Below are positions 40,001-51,266 of a DNA stretch of 64,000 nucleotides, in pieces. Position numbers and translations under genes: made by a program. Below the pieces are notes generated by a model. The model did not search any database, had not been told where the DNA came from, and saw nothing but the letters and a program-made list of their open reading frames with translations. The first letter of the stretch is position 1. Each line of letters opens with the position of its first letter. The DNA is from Kitasatospora sp. CB01950 (GTDB lineage Bacteria; Actinomycetota; Actinomycetes; Streptomycetales; Streptomycetaceae), in assembly GCF_001905465.1 (NCBI RefSeq), contig NZ_LISX01000010.1, positions 170,178-234,177 of the forward strand, given 5' to 3'.

Positions 40001-42016
40001 GCCGCGCCAGGTCGCCGCGAAGGTGTCCTGGAAGCGCTCGCGGTCCTCCTCGGTGAGGTCGGTGCCCTCGCGGAGCTTCAGGCCGAAGTCGACCACCCAC
40101 GCGGTGGTGCCGTCGGTGCGGCGCAGCGCGTACGGGTGCTCGTCGAGCACCTCGACGCCCAGGCGCTGCAGGACCGGCAGGACCTCGGTGAGCGAGATCG
40201 GGCCGCCCACCCGGTAGATCTTGAAGCGGCGATCGTCGTCGCCCGCGCCGACCGGCTGGTACAGGTTCAGGCGGAAGTCGCCCTCGCCGGCCAGCGATTC
40301 GATCTGCTTGAGGTCGGCGACGGCGGTGCGCGGCGGGAAGTCGGCGCGGTAGCCGTCGGGGAACGCGGTGGCGTACTTGTGGCCCAGCTCGGCGGCCTTC
40401 TCCTCGCCGAACTCGGTCTGCAGCTGGTCGTTGAAGCCGTCCATCCAGAACCGGGCGGCCTCGGCGAGCCGGTTCTCGATCCGCTCGATGTCGGCGTCGG
40501 ACAGCTGCGGCAGCTCGGTGCCGGGGGCGACCCGGACCACGAAGTGCAGGCGGGTCAGCACCGACTCGGTGGCGTACACCGTGTAGTCGATGGTGTCGCC
40601 GTCCAGCTCCTCCTTGAGGATGCTCATCAGGGCGAGCCGGATGCGGGTGGTGTAGCGGTCGCGCGGCAGGTAGACGTACGCGGAGAAGTAGCGGCCGTAC
40701 TCGTCCTGGCGGAGGAACAGCCGCAGCCGGCGGCGCTCCTGCAGGTACAGCACGCTGGTGGCGACGGACTGCAGCTCGGCGGCCGCGGTCTGGAACATCT
40801 CGTCGCGCGGGAAGGTCTCCATGATCTGGAGCAGGTCGCGGCCGTCGTGGCTGTCGCCGGAGAAGCCGGCGCCCTCCATGACCTCCTGCACCTTGCGGCG
40901 CACCACGGGGATGCGGGTGACCGACTCGGTGTAGGCGGCGGAGGAGAACAGGCCGAGGAAGCGGCGCTCGCCGATCGGCTCGCCGGCGGCGTTGAACTTC
41001 TTCACGCCGACGTAGTCGAGGTACGCGGGGCGGTGCACGGTGGCGCGGCTGTTGGCCTTGGTGAGGACCAGCAGCTTCTTCTCGTGCGCCTTGAGGCGGA
41101 CGGGGGCGGAGAGCCGGCCGAACGCCTCGGAGACCGGGTGGTGGTCGGAGTCGTGGCTGAGCGGGTCGGAACGCAGGATGCCCAGGCCGGTGCCGGCGAC
41201 CGTCTTGAGCACCTCCTCGCCTTCGTGCTCGACCAGGTCGTACTCGCGGTAGCCGAGGAAGGTGAAGTGCTCGTCGGCGAGCCAGCGCATCAGCTCCCAG
41301 GCCTCGCCGACCTCCTGCTCGGCCAGGTGCGCGGGGGGCTGCTCGGCGAGCTCGTCGGCCAGTCGGAGCGCGGAGTCGCGCATCTTCGACCAGTCCTCGA
41401 CGACCTCGCGGACGTCGCCCAGCACGCGGCGCAGACCGGACTCGATGTCGCGCAGGTCCTCGCGGGCCGTCTCGCGGTCGATCTCGATGTGCATCCAGGA
41501 CTCGACCACGGCGTCGGCGGGCCACTCGGCGCCGGCGGCCTGGGCGCGGTTGCAGGCGTCGACGTCGAGGATCTCCAGCAGCTTGCCGGTGATGTCGCGG
41601 CGCACCGCCAGCTGCGGGTGCACGACCAGGTGGATGGCGCGGTTCAGGCGGGTCAGCTCGTTGGTGACCGAGTCGACCAGGAACGGCATGTCGTCGGTGA
41701 CGATCTCCACCACGGTGTGCCCGCAGGACCAGCCGTTCTCCTCCACGGTCGGGGTGGAGACCCGGACCTCGGCGGTGCCTTGGGGCCGCTTGAGGCCCAG
41801 CCGGTAGTGGGAGGCCGCGGCACCGTAGACGTCCACCGGGTCCCGGCTGATCAGGTCCTCGGGCGCCGTGTGGAGGTAGTAGTGGTGCAGGTAGGCGGCC
41901 AGAGCGCCGTTGCTCAGCCCTTCCCCGGGCGGCGCTCCCCCCACCTGGCTGTTCTCAGCGGCTGCTGCTGCCTTCTTGAGCAGTTCGGCCTTGGCTGCGT
42001 CCAGCTTGGTCTGCAT
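37076..42016 (-). CDS. gdh: NAD-specific glutamate dehydrogenase, large type
   Basis: A 1646-residue enzyme of the 180-kDa GDH class, first described in Streptomyces clavuligerus. It deaminates glutamate to 2-oxoglutarate with NAD. A long N-terminal region with ACT-like segments (to about 700) precedes the catalytic part: YSPRVEGVHLRFGKVARGGLRWSDR in outline, VKAQMVKNTVIVPVGAKGGF (catalytic Lys region), IGDMSGDVFGNGML and VVGEGGNLGCTQLGRIEYA (nucleotide binding). The C-terminal about 450 residues are specific to this class. ATG 42016 follows AGGAG. A promoter (CTGACA-17-TAGGCT) lies at 42231-42203, leaving a leader of about 180 bases. The upstream neighbour, pruA, makes glutamate from proline, so the two fit one catabolic flow. 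Confidence 0.96.
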   Translation of the reverse strand: MQTKLDAAKAELLKKAAAAAENSQVGGAPPGEGLSNGALAAYLHHYYLHTAPEDLISRDPVDVYGAAASHYRLGLKRPQGTAEVRVSTPTVEENGWSCGHTVVEIVTDDMPFLVDSVTNELTRLNRAIHLVVHPQLAVRRDITGKLLEILDVDACNRAQAAGAEWPADAVVESWMHIEIDRETAREDLRDIESGLRRVLGDVREVVEDWSKMRDSALRLADELAEQPPAHLAEQEVGEAWELMRWLADEHFTFLGYREYDLVEHEGEEVLKTVAGTGLGILRSDPLSHDSDHHPVSEAFGRLSAPVRLKAHEKKLLVLTKANSRATVHRPAYLDYVGVKKFNAAGEPIGERRFLGLFSSAAYTESVTRIPVVRRKVQEVMEGAGFSGDSHDGRDLLQIMETFPRDEMFQTAAAELQSVATSVLYLQERRRLRLFLRQDEYGRYFSAYVYLPRDRYTTRIRLALMSILKEELDGDTIDYTVYATESVLTRLHFVVRVAPGTELPQLSDADIERIENRLAEAARFWMDGFNDQLQTEFGEEKAAELGHKYATAFPDGYRADFPPRTAVADLKQIESLAGEGDFRLNLYQPVGAGDDDRRFKIYRVGGPISLTEVLPVLQRLGVEVLDEHPYALRRTDGTTAWVVDFGLKLREGTDLTEEDRERFQDTFAATWRGQAENDGFNELVLTAKLTWRQAVVLRAYAKYLRQAGSTFSQDYMEDALNNNTHTTRLLVNLFEARLSPSHRSGGDELTDAILEELDGALDEVVSLDEDRILRSFLHLIKATLRTNFFQHDDEGNRHSYVSMKFDPKAIPDLPAPRPAFEIWVYSPRVEGVHLRFGKVARGGLRWSDRREDFRTEILGLVKAQMVKNTVIVPVGAKGGFVAKQLPDPAVDRDAWLAEGVASYKTFISALLDITDNLVAGEVVHPVDVVRHDEDDTYLVVAADKGTATFSDIANGVAESYGFWLGDAFASGGSAGYDHKGMGITARGAWESVKRNFRELGVDTQSEDFTVIGIGDMSGDVFGNGMLLSEHIRLVAAFDHRHIFLDPNPDAAASHAERRRLFDLPRSSWDDYDKSLISAGGGVFPRSAKSIALSPQVRERLGIEASKLTPAELMKAVLQAPVDLFWNGGIGTYVKASTETNAEVGDKANDSIRVNGSDIRARVVGEGGNLGCTQLGRIEYASQGGPQNRGGWINTDAIDNSAGVDTSDHEVNIKILLNQVVADGDMTVKQRNTLLAEMTDEVGHLVLRNNYAQNVVLANAVEQAASMVNVHARMINRLESNGQLDRALEYLPADKQIRERQQAGRGLSQPELSVLLAYTKITLADELLATDLPDDPYFRDVLHAYFPSALRARFAEQIDNHPLRREIITTLIVNDTINRGGCTFAFRLREETGATMEEIARTHAAARAVFGLEQLWDQVEGLDNQVGAKIQTTMRLHARRLVERATRWMLGNRRQPLDIAGTIAFFHDRVNQVWDALPKPLRGEDLAWYESVYQRLSSAGVPDELAGRMAGLSSAFPTLDIVGVADRSDADVMDVAELYYDLGDRLEISHLLDRIIELPRTDRWSSMARAAIREDLYAAHAALTADVLAARPAGASPEERYTEWAELNGNLLGRARTTLDDIRGSDNYELSSLSVAMRVIRTLLRAGR

Positions 42017-42202
42017 GGCTGTTTGGCTCCTGTCGCGCGCCGTTGCGTGACTCGGTGATGACTGGTGGGTGCACCGCCGGGCCCCGTCCGCAATCCTCCC
42101 GCACGCACCGGGTGGAAAAGCGCTCATGGCACGCATGAGTCGCGTTCCGCCCGGGTACGACAAGTCGTTTGGCCTGCGTGACCGAAACCGGCGACGCCAG
42201 CC

Positions 42203-42231
42203 AGCCTAACGTGGCGAAACCGGGGTGTCAG
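42203..42231 (-). promoter_or_regulatory. Promoter of gdh
   Basis: CTGACA (42231-42226) and TAGGCT (42208-42203) with a 17-base spacer on the minus strand. This is the best-formed promoter in the 294-bp pruA-gdh gap. The long leader that follows contains no reading frame of note. Confidence 0.55.
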
Positions 42232-42310
42232 GGGACATGAAGGCGCAATCCTGTAGGAAGATCGTTCCTTCCTGGACACCTTGTCCAATGCTGTTCGAGC
42301 GGCTTGTACG

Positions 42311-43951
42311 TCACTCGGGTGACCACTCCATGTGGGGGTGGACGTAGTCCGTCGAAGGAGTGAACGTCTCCTTGATCGACCGGGTGGACGTCCAGCGCTG
42401 CAGGTTCTGCGCCGCACCCGCCTTGTCGTTGGTGCCGGACGCCCGGCCGCCGCCGAACGGCTGCTGGCCGACCACCGCGCCGGTCGGCTTGTCGTTGACG
42501 TACAGATTTCCCGCGGCGAACCGCAGCCGCTCCACGGCCCGGGCGATCGCCCGCCGGTCCTGCGCGATCACCGAGCCGGTCAGCGCGTACGGAGCGGCCT
42601 CGTCGACCCGGTTCAGCGCGTCCTCCCAGCGGCTGTCCTCGTACACCTGGACGGCCAGGATCGGCCCGAGGTACTCGGTGGAGAAGATCTCCCCGCGCCG
42701 GTCGCCGCCGAGCAGCACGGTCGGCCGGACGAACCACCCGATCGCGTCGTCGTGCTGGCCGCCGGCCAGCAGCACGACCTGCGGGTCGGCCAGGGCGCGC
42801 CCGATCGCGTCCCGGTTGCGCGCGAAGGCGCGGGCGTCGATCAGCGCGCCCATGAAGTTGCTCAGGTCGGTGACGTCGCCGACGGTCAGCGCGTCGACCT
42901 CGCCGAGGAAGTCCTCCTTGATCCGCCGCCACAGGCTGCGCGGCAGGTACGCCCGGGACAGCGCCGAGCACTGCTGACCCTGGTACTCGAACGCGCCGCG
43001 CAGCATCGCGGTCCGCAGCACCGCCGGGTCGGCCGACGGGTGCGCGATCAGGAAGTCCTTGCCGCCGGTCTTGCCGACGATCCGCGGATGGCTGCGGTAG
43101 CGGCCGATGCCGCGGCCGATCTCCTGCCACAGGTGCTGGAAGGTCGCGGTGGAGCCGGTGAAGTGCAGCCCGGCCAGCGCCGGGTCGCGCAGCGCCACCT
43201 CGGTCACCGCCTGCCCGTCGCCGGTGACCAGGTTGACCACGCCCGGCGGCAGACCGGCCTCCTCCAGCAGCCGCATCAGGAAGTGCGCGGACAGCATCTG
43301 CGCCGGCGCGGGCTTCCACACCACCGTGTTGGCCATCAGCGCGGGCGCGGTCGGCAGGTTGCCGGCGATCGCGGTGGAGTTGAACGGGGTGATCGCGCAG
43401 ACGAAGCCCTCCAGCGGGCGGTGGTCGGCGCGGTTCCACACCCCCGGCCCGGAGATCGGCTGCTCGGCCAGGATCTGCCGGGCGAAGTGCACGTTGAACC
43501 GCCACAGGTCGACCAGCTCGCACACGTCGAGCTCGGCCTGCTGCACGCTCTTCGACTGCCCGAGCACGGTGGCGGCGACGATCGTCGCCCGCCACGGCCC
43601 GGCCAGCAGGTCCGCGGCGCGCAGGAACACCGCCGCCCGGTCGTCGAACGACAGCCCCCGCCACTCCGGCGCCGCCGTCAGCGCCGCGTCCACCGCGTCC
43701 CGCACGTCGGCGGCGGTCGCGTTGCCCAGCACGCCGAGCTTCGCCGCGTGGTGGTGCGGCTGCACCACCTCGATCCGCTCCCCGCCGCCGAGCCGCTGCT
43801 CGCCCCCGACGGTCATCGCCAGCGCGGTGTGCTGCCCCGCCAGCCCGTCCACCGCCCGCAGCAGCCGGGCCCGCTCCGGACTTCCCGGGGCGTACGCCTG
43901 CGGCGGCTCGTTGACGGGCGTGGGGACGGTGGTGACCGCGTCGATCGGCAT
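42311..43951 (-). CDS. pruA: L-glutamate gamma-semialdehyde dehydrogenase (PruA/RocA)
   Basis: A 546-residue NAD-dependent aldehyde dehydrogenase that turns pyrroline-5-carboxylate/glutamate semialdehyde into glutamate, the second step of proline breakdown. It carries FVCAITPFNSTAIAGNLPTA, GLHFTGSTATFQHLW, GKTGGKDFLIAHP (E replaced in the usual stretch, as in this subfamily), the catalytic Cys in FEYQGQQCSALSRAYLP, and NDKPTGAVVGQQPFGGGRASGTN. ATG 43951 is preferred; a TTG nine bases upstream is possible. No proline dehydrogenase gene is adjacent. Confidence 0.94.
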   Translation of the reverse strand: MPIDAVTTVPTPVNEPPQAYAPGSPERARLLRAVDGLAGQHTALAMTVGGEQRLGGGERIEVVQPHHHAAKLGVLGNATAADVRDAVDAALTAAPEWRGLSFDDRAAVFLRAADLLAGPWRATIVAATVLGQSKSVQQAELDVCELVDLWRFNVHFARQILAEQPISGPGVWNRADHRPLEGFVCAITPFNSTAIAGNLPTAPALMANTVVWKPAPAQMLSAHFLMRLLEEAGLPPGVVNLVTGDGQAVTEVALRDPALAGLHFTGSTATFQHLWQEIGRGIGRYRSHPRIVGKTGGKDFLIAHPSADPAVLRTAMLRGAFEYQGQQCSALSRAYLPRSLWRRIKEDFLGEVDALTVGDVTDLSNFMGALIDARAFARNRDAIGRALADPQVVLLAGGQHDDAIGWFVRPTVLLGGDRRGEIFSTEYLGPILAVQVYEDSRWEDALNRVDEAAPYALTGSVIAQDRRAIARAVERLRFAAGNLYVNDKPTGAVVGQQPFGGGRASGTNDKAGAAQNLQRWTSTRSIKETFTPSTDYVHPHMEWSPE

Positions 43952-44036
43952 GCTGCTCAACTGCTCCGTACGGTGGTGTGTGCGCTTCCCCTTCCAGGGT
44001 GAACGCGCGTACCCCCGTTGACGTGCTGTGACACGC

Positions 44037-44693
44037 CTAGCCGGCCAGTTCCTCGGCGACGGCGACGGCCTCTGCCAGCGAGTCCACCACCGGGACGCCG
44101 ACGTGCACCAGCTTCTCCCGGGTGTGCGACCCGCCCGTCCACAGCACCGCCTTGAGACCGTGCGCCAACGCCGCCTGCGCGTCGTCCGCCGCGTCCCCGA
44201 TCAGCACGGTGCGCCGCCGGTCGATCTCCCCGCCGAGCGCCGCCAGGTGTCCGGCCAGCTCCTCCGCCTTCCGCCCGCCGGAGTCCCCGCGCCGCCCGTC
44301 CACCCGCACGAAGTGCCGGGTGAGGCCGAACGCGTCCACCGCCGGCACCAGCTTCTCGTGCTCGTACATCGACAGCACCGACTGGCTGCGCCCGCCCGCC
44401 GCCCACCCCGTCAGCAGGTCCTCCACGCCCGGCGTCAGCCCGCAACCCGGGAACAGCTCCGAGTACTTGACGTGGAACGCGTCGTCCAGCTCCACCCACT
44501 CGGCCCGGCTCGGCATCCGCCCCAGCAGCCGCTGGTAGAAGTTCGGAATCGGGATCTCGTACTGCGCCCGGTACTCGTCCAACGTCATCGGCCCGATCCC
44601 GAGCAGCGCGAACGCCGCGTTGCTGGCCCCCAGCACCGCAGGCATGTCCGACAGCAGGGTTCCGTTCCAGTCCCAGACTATGTGTGTACGCAC
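44037..44693 (-). CDS. HAD-superfamily hydrolase
   Basis: A 218-residue phosphatase-like protein. Motif I is VWDWNGTLLSDMP (nucleophile Asp in D-x-N-G-T), motif II is in SVLSMYEHEKL, and motif III/IV in VLIGDAADDAQAALAHG. The layout is that of the phosphoglycolate phosphatase branch, with a helical cap after motif I. The substrate is not known. GTG 44693 lies 6 bases after TACCCT and has no Shine-Dalgarno, so it is another probable leaderless gene. It lies downstream of the DUF6912-like gene on the same strand. Confidence 0.9.
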   Translation of the reverse strand: MRTHIVWDWNGTLLSDMPAVLGASNAAFALLGIGPMTLDEYRAQYEIPIPNFYQRLLGRMPSRAEWVELDDAFHVKYSELFPGCGLTPGVEDLLTGWAAGGRSQSVLSMYEHEKLVPAVDAFGLTRHFVRVDGRRGDSGGRKAEELAGHLAALGGEIDRRRTVLIGDAADDAQAALAHGLKAVLWTGGSHTREKLVHVGVPVVDSLAEAVAVAEELAG

Positions 44694-44699
44694 CCGCCA

Positions 44700-44705
44700 A
44701 GGGTA
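44700..44705 (-). promoter_or_regulatory. -10 hexamer for leaderless HAD gene
   Basis: TACCCT, then TGGCGG, then the GTG start on the minus strand. Confidence 0.5.
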
Positions 44706-44768
44706 CGGGCCGGCCCTCAGGCTGCCGCCTTCCCCGCCGCCACCAGTCCTCCGGCGGGGTCTCGCAGG

Positions 44769-45278
44769 TCAGCCGATCAGGCCGGGGATCTCCTGGGTGG
44801 CGAACCAGAGCAGCTCGTGGTCCTCCGCGCCGTCCACGGTGAACTGCGCGTCCTGGTCGCCCCGGTCGGCGGCGGTCACCGCGTCGGCGGCGGCGGCCAC
44901 GTCGGCCTGCACGTCCGGGTCCAGGTCGTCGGCGTGCACGGCGGCGGCCTTCACCAGCCGGATCGGGCCGCCCAGCACCACGCGGCCCAGCGAGGCCTGG
45001 TCCTGGTACTCGTCGCCGGGGAACGGCGTCACCGCGGAGTCGGCGACCTCGACGGCCACCACCACGCGTCGGCGCGGCGCCTTCGGGTCGGCGGCCAGCA
45101 GCCGGACCGAGGACAGCGCCGCCCGGTTGAGCGCCGCGTACTCCAGCTCCTCCAGGTCGTCGCTGACGTACCACTCGCGCAGCGCCGGAGTCACGGCGTA
45201 CGCCACGCTCTGCTCCAGGACGCCCTCGGGGTGCGCCACCGCCAGGTCGTTCAACGTGGTGGGCACGTACACGCGCAT
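44769..45278 (-). CDS. DUF6912-like conserved protein
   Basis: A 169-residue acidic protein starting MRVYVPTTLNDLAVAHPEG, with REWYVSDDLEELEYAALNRAA and ends ELLWFATQEIPGLIG. I recall such actinobacterial proteins as DUF6912, but the number is from memory. No catalytic motif stands out. The length and the strongly conserved-looking start suggest a small enzyme or regulator. ATG 45278 follows GAGAAGG. Function unknown. Confidence 0.78.
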   Translation of the reverse strand: MRVYVPTTLNDLAVAHPEGVLEQSVAYAVTPALREWYVSDDLEELEYAALNRAALSSVRLLAADPKAPRRRVVVAVEVADSAVTPFPGDEYQDQASLGRVVLGGPIRLVKAAAVHADDLDPDVQADVAAAADAVTAADRGDQDAQFTVDGAEDHELLWFATQEIPGLIG

Positions 45279-45586
45279 GGGGGCACCCTTCTCGGTCACA
45301 GTGCGACGGGTCAAGAATACGCAGCCCGCGGGCCGCCGGTCCGCGCTGGGCCGGTCAGGGGACGGAGGGTGTCCCCCTTGGTGCCGCCCGGCCACCACCC
45401 GAGGGCCGGCCGTGCGTCAACTCCGCGCCCGGCCGCGCCCGCCGCATCCCGTCCGCCGCCCCGGGCCCCGCCCGCACGGGTGGACTTCCCGGGCGCTTCG
45501 CCCGCGCGGAACACGGCTTGGGCTCGCCGCCGTACGCCCGGTACCAAGGTCCGACACAACCTCCCCCACCGACCCGAGAAGGCGCG
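45279..45586. other. 308-bp intergenic region between divergent genes
   Basis: This separates the DUF6912-like gene (left) from the Rv3235-like gene (right). TATTCT at 45319-45314 on the minus strand is a plausible -10 for the former. Nothing convincing was found for the latter. The right part could encode an N-terminal extension of the Rv3235-like protein in the same frame from an ATG at 45518. Confidence 0.45.
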
Positions 45587-46102
45587 ATGACCGAGCAGCT
45601 CACCCGGACGCCGGGCCCCCGCATCCGCCCGCTGGTCCACCCGGTGCACTCCGCCCGCCGCCCGGTCCGGCACCCGCATCCGGTCGGCGCGACCGACCGG
45701 ACCGTCCGCAGCCCGCGGGCGGCCTGCGGAAGCGGTGGTCGCCCGGCCCGGCCGCGCAGCCCGGCGCCGACCCGGACGGGGCACAGCGAGCTGGCGGCCC
45801 GTTTCGCCCGCCGCCTGGTGGAGGTGCTGTGCGGGGCCCGCCCGGTGCACCAGTTGCAGCGGCACACCACGCTGCCGGGGTTCCACCAGCTCGCGGCGCT
45901 CACCCGCGGCGGGCCGCTGCGCCCGCGCGGCCGGTCCTGGCAGCCGCGGCTGGGCCACGTGCACGACTCGGCGCCCTCGCCGGGCACGGTGGAGGCCTGC
46001 GTCCGGGTCGAACTCGGGCCCCGGCACCACATGCTGGCGTTCCGGCTGGAGCAGCACACCCGCACCGGCCAGTGGCAGTGCGCCGCCGTCGAGGCCCGCT
46101 GA
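45587..46102 (+). CDS. Rv3235-like family protein
   Basis: A 171-residue, Arg/Pro-rich protein with a more ordered C-terminal half (ELAARFARRLVEVLCGARPV, HQLQRHTTLPGFHQLAAL, VEACVRVELGPRHHMLAFRLE). The family is usually next to secA in actinobacteria and has no known function. ATG 45587 follows GAGAAGG. An upstream in-frame ATG (45518) would add 23 residues. It is convergent with secA across a hairpin. Confidence 0.75.
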   Translation: MTEQLTRTPGPRIRPLVHPVHSARRPVRHPHPVGATDRTVRSPRAACGSGGRPARPRSPAPTRTGHSELAARFARRLVEVLCGARPVHQLQRHTTLPGFHQLAALTRGGPLRPRGRSWQPRLGHVHDSAPSPGTVEACVRVELGPRHHMLAFRLEQHTRTGQWQCAAVEAR

Positions 46103-46135
46103 CCACCGGCAGCGGGCGACGGCCCCGGAAAGCGG

Positions 46136-46170
46136 CGGGGCACCACCCCCGGGAAGGAGGTGGCGCCCCG
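46136..46170. terminator. Terminator between Rv3235-like gene and secA
   Basis: CGGGGCACCACC (46136-46147) and GGTGGCGCCCCG (46159-46170) pair over 12 bases with one mismatch. Confidence 0.75.
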
Positions 46171-46188
46171 TCACATCGACGCTGCGGG

Positions 46189-48963
<2,775 letters not shown>

Positions 48964-49170
48964 GTGAGCGGGCTCCTTGCCTGGATCGGCTCTGGATTGG
49001 TGACGGAGGGGAGTCCACCCCACCGTACGGGCCATCGTATGCGAGGAGGCCGAGCCCCCGGGAGGTCCGTCAGCACGCTATTCCTGTGTCACCCCTGGGG
49101 GCACATCGGCCGAAGCAGGGTACAAACGGTCAAAGCGCTCGGGCGTGGCCGGGCTGTCAGTGCCCTGCTC

Positions 49171-49176
49171 TAGCCT
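49171..49176 (+). promoter_or_regulatory. -10 hexamer for leaderless YcaQ-type gene
   Basis: TAGCCT, then CGCCCC, then ATG 49183. No Shine-Dalgarno is present. Confidence 0.5.
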
Positions 49177-49182
49177 CGCCCC

Positions 49183-50349
49183 ATGGCCGCGACCCCTGCC
49201 CCGACCGTCCGGATCTCCGCCGACCACGCCCGCCGGCTCGCGCTGCGCGCCCAGGGCATGCTCGGCTCCCCCGACCGCCGCGCGGGTGCCCGCGGCGTGC
49301 TGCGCCTGCTCGGCGCCGTCCAGCTGGACACCATCTCGGTGCTGGCCCGCTCGCACGAACTGGTGCCGTACGCCCGGCTCGGCGCGGTCGGCCGCAAGCC
49401 GGTGGAGCAGGCGTACTGGGGGCACGGCACGGCCTTCGAGTACTGGTCGCACGCCGCCTGCATCCTGCCGATCGAGGAGTGGCCGCTGTTCGCGTTCCGC
49501 CGCCGCGCCAACCGGGTCAAGGGCCGGGTCTGGGGCCACCAGGTGTCGGAGGAGGTGTACGCGCAGGTCATCGACCAGCTGCGGGCCGAGGGCCCGCTGA
49601 CCTCCACCCACCTGGGCGGGGCGAAGAAGACCGCCGAGTGGTGGGACTGGTCCGACACCAAGATCGCGGTGGAACGCGCGCTGGCCTTCGGCGACGTGGT
49701 GGTCACCGAGCGGCGCGGCTGGAAGCGCGTCTACGACCTCGCCGAACGGGCCGTCCCCGGCGATTTGTTCGAGCAGGACCTGTCCGACGCCGAGTGCCTG
49801 GAACGCCTGGTGGCGCAGGCCGGCACGGCCCTCGGGGTGGCCACCCGGGCCGACCTGATGGACTACCACCGCCTCAAGGGCGCCCAGGTGGACGCGGCAC
49901 TGCCCGCCTCCGGCCTGGTCCCGGTCGCGGTGGAGGGCTGGTCCGCCCCCGCCTGGGCCGACCCGGCGGCCCTGGAGACCGAGCCCCGCGGCCGGCACCG
50001 CACCACCCTGCTGTCCCCGTTCGACTCACTGATCTGGGACCGCCCCCGCACCGAGCGGATCTTCGGCATGAGCCACCGCCTGGAGGCGTACACCCCCAAG
50101 CACAAGCGGGTGCACGGCTACTTCGCGATGCCGCTGCTGGCCGGCGGCCGGCTGGCCGGCCGGGTCGACCCGGCCCGCGAGGGCGCCACCCTGGTGGCCC
50201 GCCAGGTCTCGCTGGACGGCCCGCGGTCGGTGCCGGCCCTCGCCGAGGCGCTGCGCGAGGCCGCCGACTGGGTGGGCTGCTCGGACGTCCGGGTCGAGCG
50301 GCTCGACGACGAGGCGCTGCGGCCGGAACTGGAGAAGCTGCTGGGCTGA
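49183..50349 (+). CDS. YcaQ/AlkX-type winged-helix DNA glycosylase
   Basis: A 388-residue protein of the HTH_42 (DUF1006) family. Members such as E. coli YcaQ unhook interstrand crosslinks and AlkX/AZL7 act on alkylated bases. The catalytic Q-x-D motif lies in LGAVQLDTISVLARSHELV. AFEYWSHAACILPIEEWPLF and TTLLSPFDSLIWDRPRTERIFG are other family blocks. Tandem winged helices are expected. The exact lesion is unknown. The start fits a leaderless message. It is convergent with the NarL-type regulator (18 bases between stops). Confidence 0.85.
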   Translation: MAATPAPTVRISADHARRLALRAQGMLGSPDRRAGARGVLRLLGAVQLDTISVLARSHELVPYARLGAVGRKPVEQAYWGHGTAFEYWSHAACILPIEEWPLFAFRRRANRVKGRVWGHQVSEEVYAQVIDQLRAEGPLTSTHLGGAKKTAEWWDWSDTKIAVERALAFGDVVVTERRGWKRVYDLAERAVPGDLFEQDLSDAECLERLVAQAGTALGVATRADLMDYHRLKGAQVDAALPASGLVPVAVEGWSAPAWADPAALETEPRGRHRTTLLSPFDSLIWDRPRTERIFGMSHRLEAYTPKHKRVHGYFAMPLLAGGRLAGRVDPAREGATLVARQVSLDGPRSVPALAEALREAADWVGCSDVRVERLDDEALRPELEKLLG

Positions 50350-50367
50350 CGGGCACTCAGGGGGCGC

Positions 50368-51081
50368 TCAGCCTATTTCGAGGATCTTTTCACGCATCGC
50401 GTAGACCACGGCCTCCATCCTGGAGTGCAGTTGCAGCTTCTCCAGGATGTTGCGCACGTGGTTCTTCACGGTGTTCTCGCTGATGAACAGCTCCTTGGCG
50501 ATCTCCCGGTTGTTCATCCCGGTGGCCACCAGCTTGAGCACCTCCAGCTCCCGGTCGGTCAGCCGGGGCGCGGGCACCAGTTCCCGGTCGTCCGAGCGGC
50601 GCTGGATCATCGACTTGAACTCGGTCAGCAGCTTGGCCGCCATCGACGGGCTGATCTGCGACTGGCCGTCGGCCACCGCGCGGATCGCGGTGGCCACCTC
50701 GTCGGTGGAGATCTCCTTCAGCAGGTAGCCGGTCGCCCCCGCCTTGATCGCCTCGTAGAGGTCGGCCTCCTCGTCGCTGATCGTCAGCATGATGATCTTG
50801 GCGCTGGGCACCACGTCCTTGATCGCGGTGCACGCCTCGATACCGCTGCGCCGGGGCATCCGGACGTCCATCAGGATGATGTCGGGCAGCAGGTCGGCGG
50901 CCTTCAGCACGGCCTCCGCGCCGTCCCCCGCCTCGCCGATGACCCGGATGTCCTCCTCCTCGGCGAGCACGATCTCCAGGCCGCGGCGGAACAGTGCGTG
51001 ATCGTCCACCACCAGGACCCTGATCGGCTCCGCGCGACGCGGCGGGTAGCCGGCGTCCTCCGGGCCCAGGCTCTCCCCCAT
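50368..51081 (-). CDS. Orphan NarL/LuxR-family response regulator
   Basis: A 237-residue regulator. The receiver has VLVVDDHALFRRGLEIVLAEE, phospho-Asp in IILMDVRMPRRSG and ATGYLLKEIS (Lys). The LuxR-type helix-turn-helix is LTDRELEVLKLVATGMNNRE IAKELFISENTVKNHV in outline (about 170-225). No kinase gene is adjacent. A 19-residue N-terminal extension precedes the receiver. ATG 51081 follows GGGGAGAAG. It lies between the glycosylase and hpf, an order that I recall as conserved in Streptomyces. Confidence 0.93.
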   Translation of the reverse strand: MGESLGPEDAGYPPRRAEPIRVLVVDDHALFRRGLEIVLAEEEDIRVIGEAGDGAEAVLKAADLLPDIILMDVRMPRRSGIEACTAIKDVVPSAKIIMLTISDEEADLYEAIKAGATGYLLKEISTDEVATAIRAVADGQSQISPSMAAKLLTEFKSMIQRRSDDRELVPAPRLTDRELEVLKLVATGMNNREIAKELFISENTVKNHVRNILEKLQLHSRMEAVVYAMREKILEIG

Positions 51082-51197
51082 CCGCTTCTCCCCCGCCCTC
51101 CGCGTGTCACCGTGACGCGCCCATCATTCCACGCCCCGGACGGCCTGTGATCACCCTGTGACGCCGAACCGCCCGGCCGGGTGACTCCCCGAACGCC

Positions 51198-51235
51198 GGT
51201 GACCCCGGCGGCCGTTCACGGCCACCGGGGTCACC
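51198..51235 (-). terminator. Terminator of hpf
   Basis: GGTGACCCCGG (51198-51208) pairs with CCGGGGTCACC (51225-51235), and the inner GGCCG/CGGCC also pairs around loop TTCA. It lies 32 bases past the hpf stop. Confidence 0.85.
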
Positions 51236-51266
51236 ACTTCCTCCGTTCGACGGACGCGGCCGCCGC

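Noticed and set aside
36968..42058. 1696-codon open frame on the plus strand
   Set aside because: It is the complement of the glutamate dehydrogenase gene, a frame kept open by GC-rich third positions. The translation is low-complexity Val/Gly/Asp/Leu/Gln without any motif.
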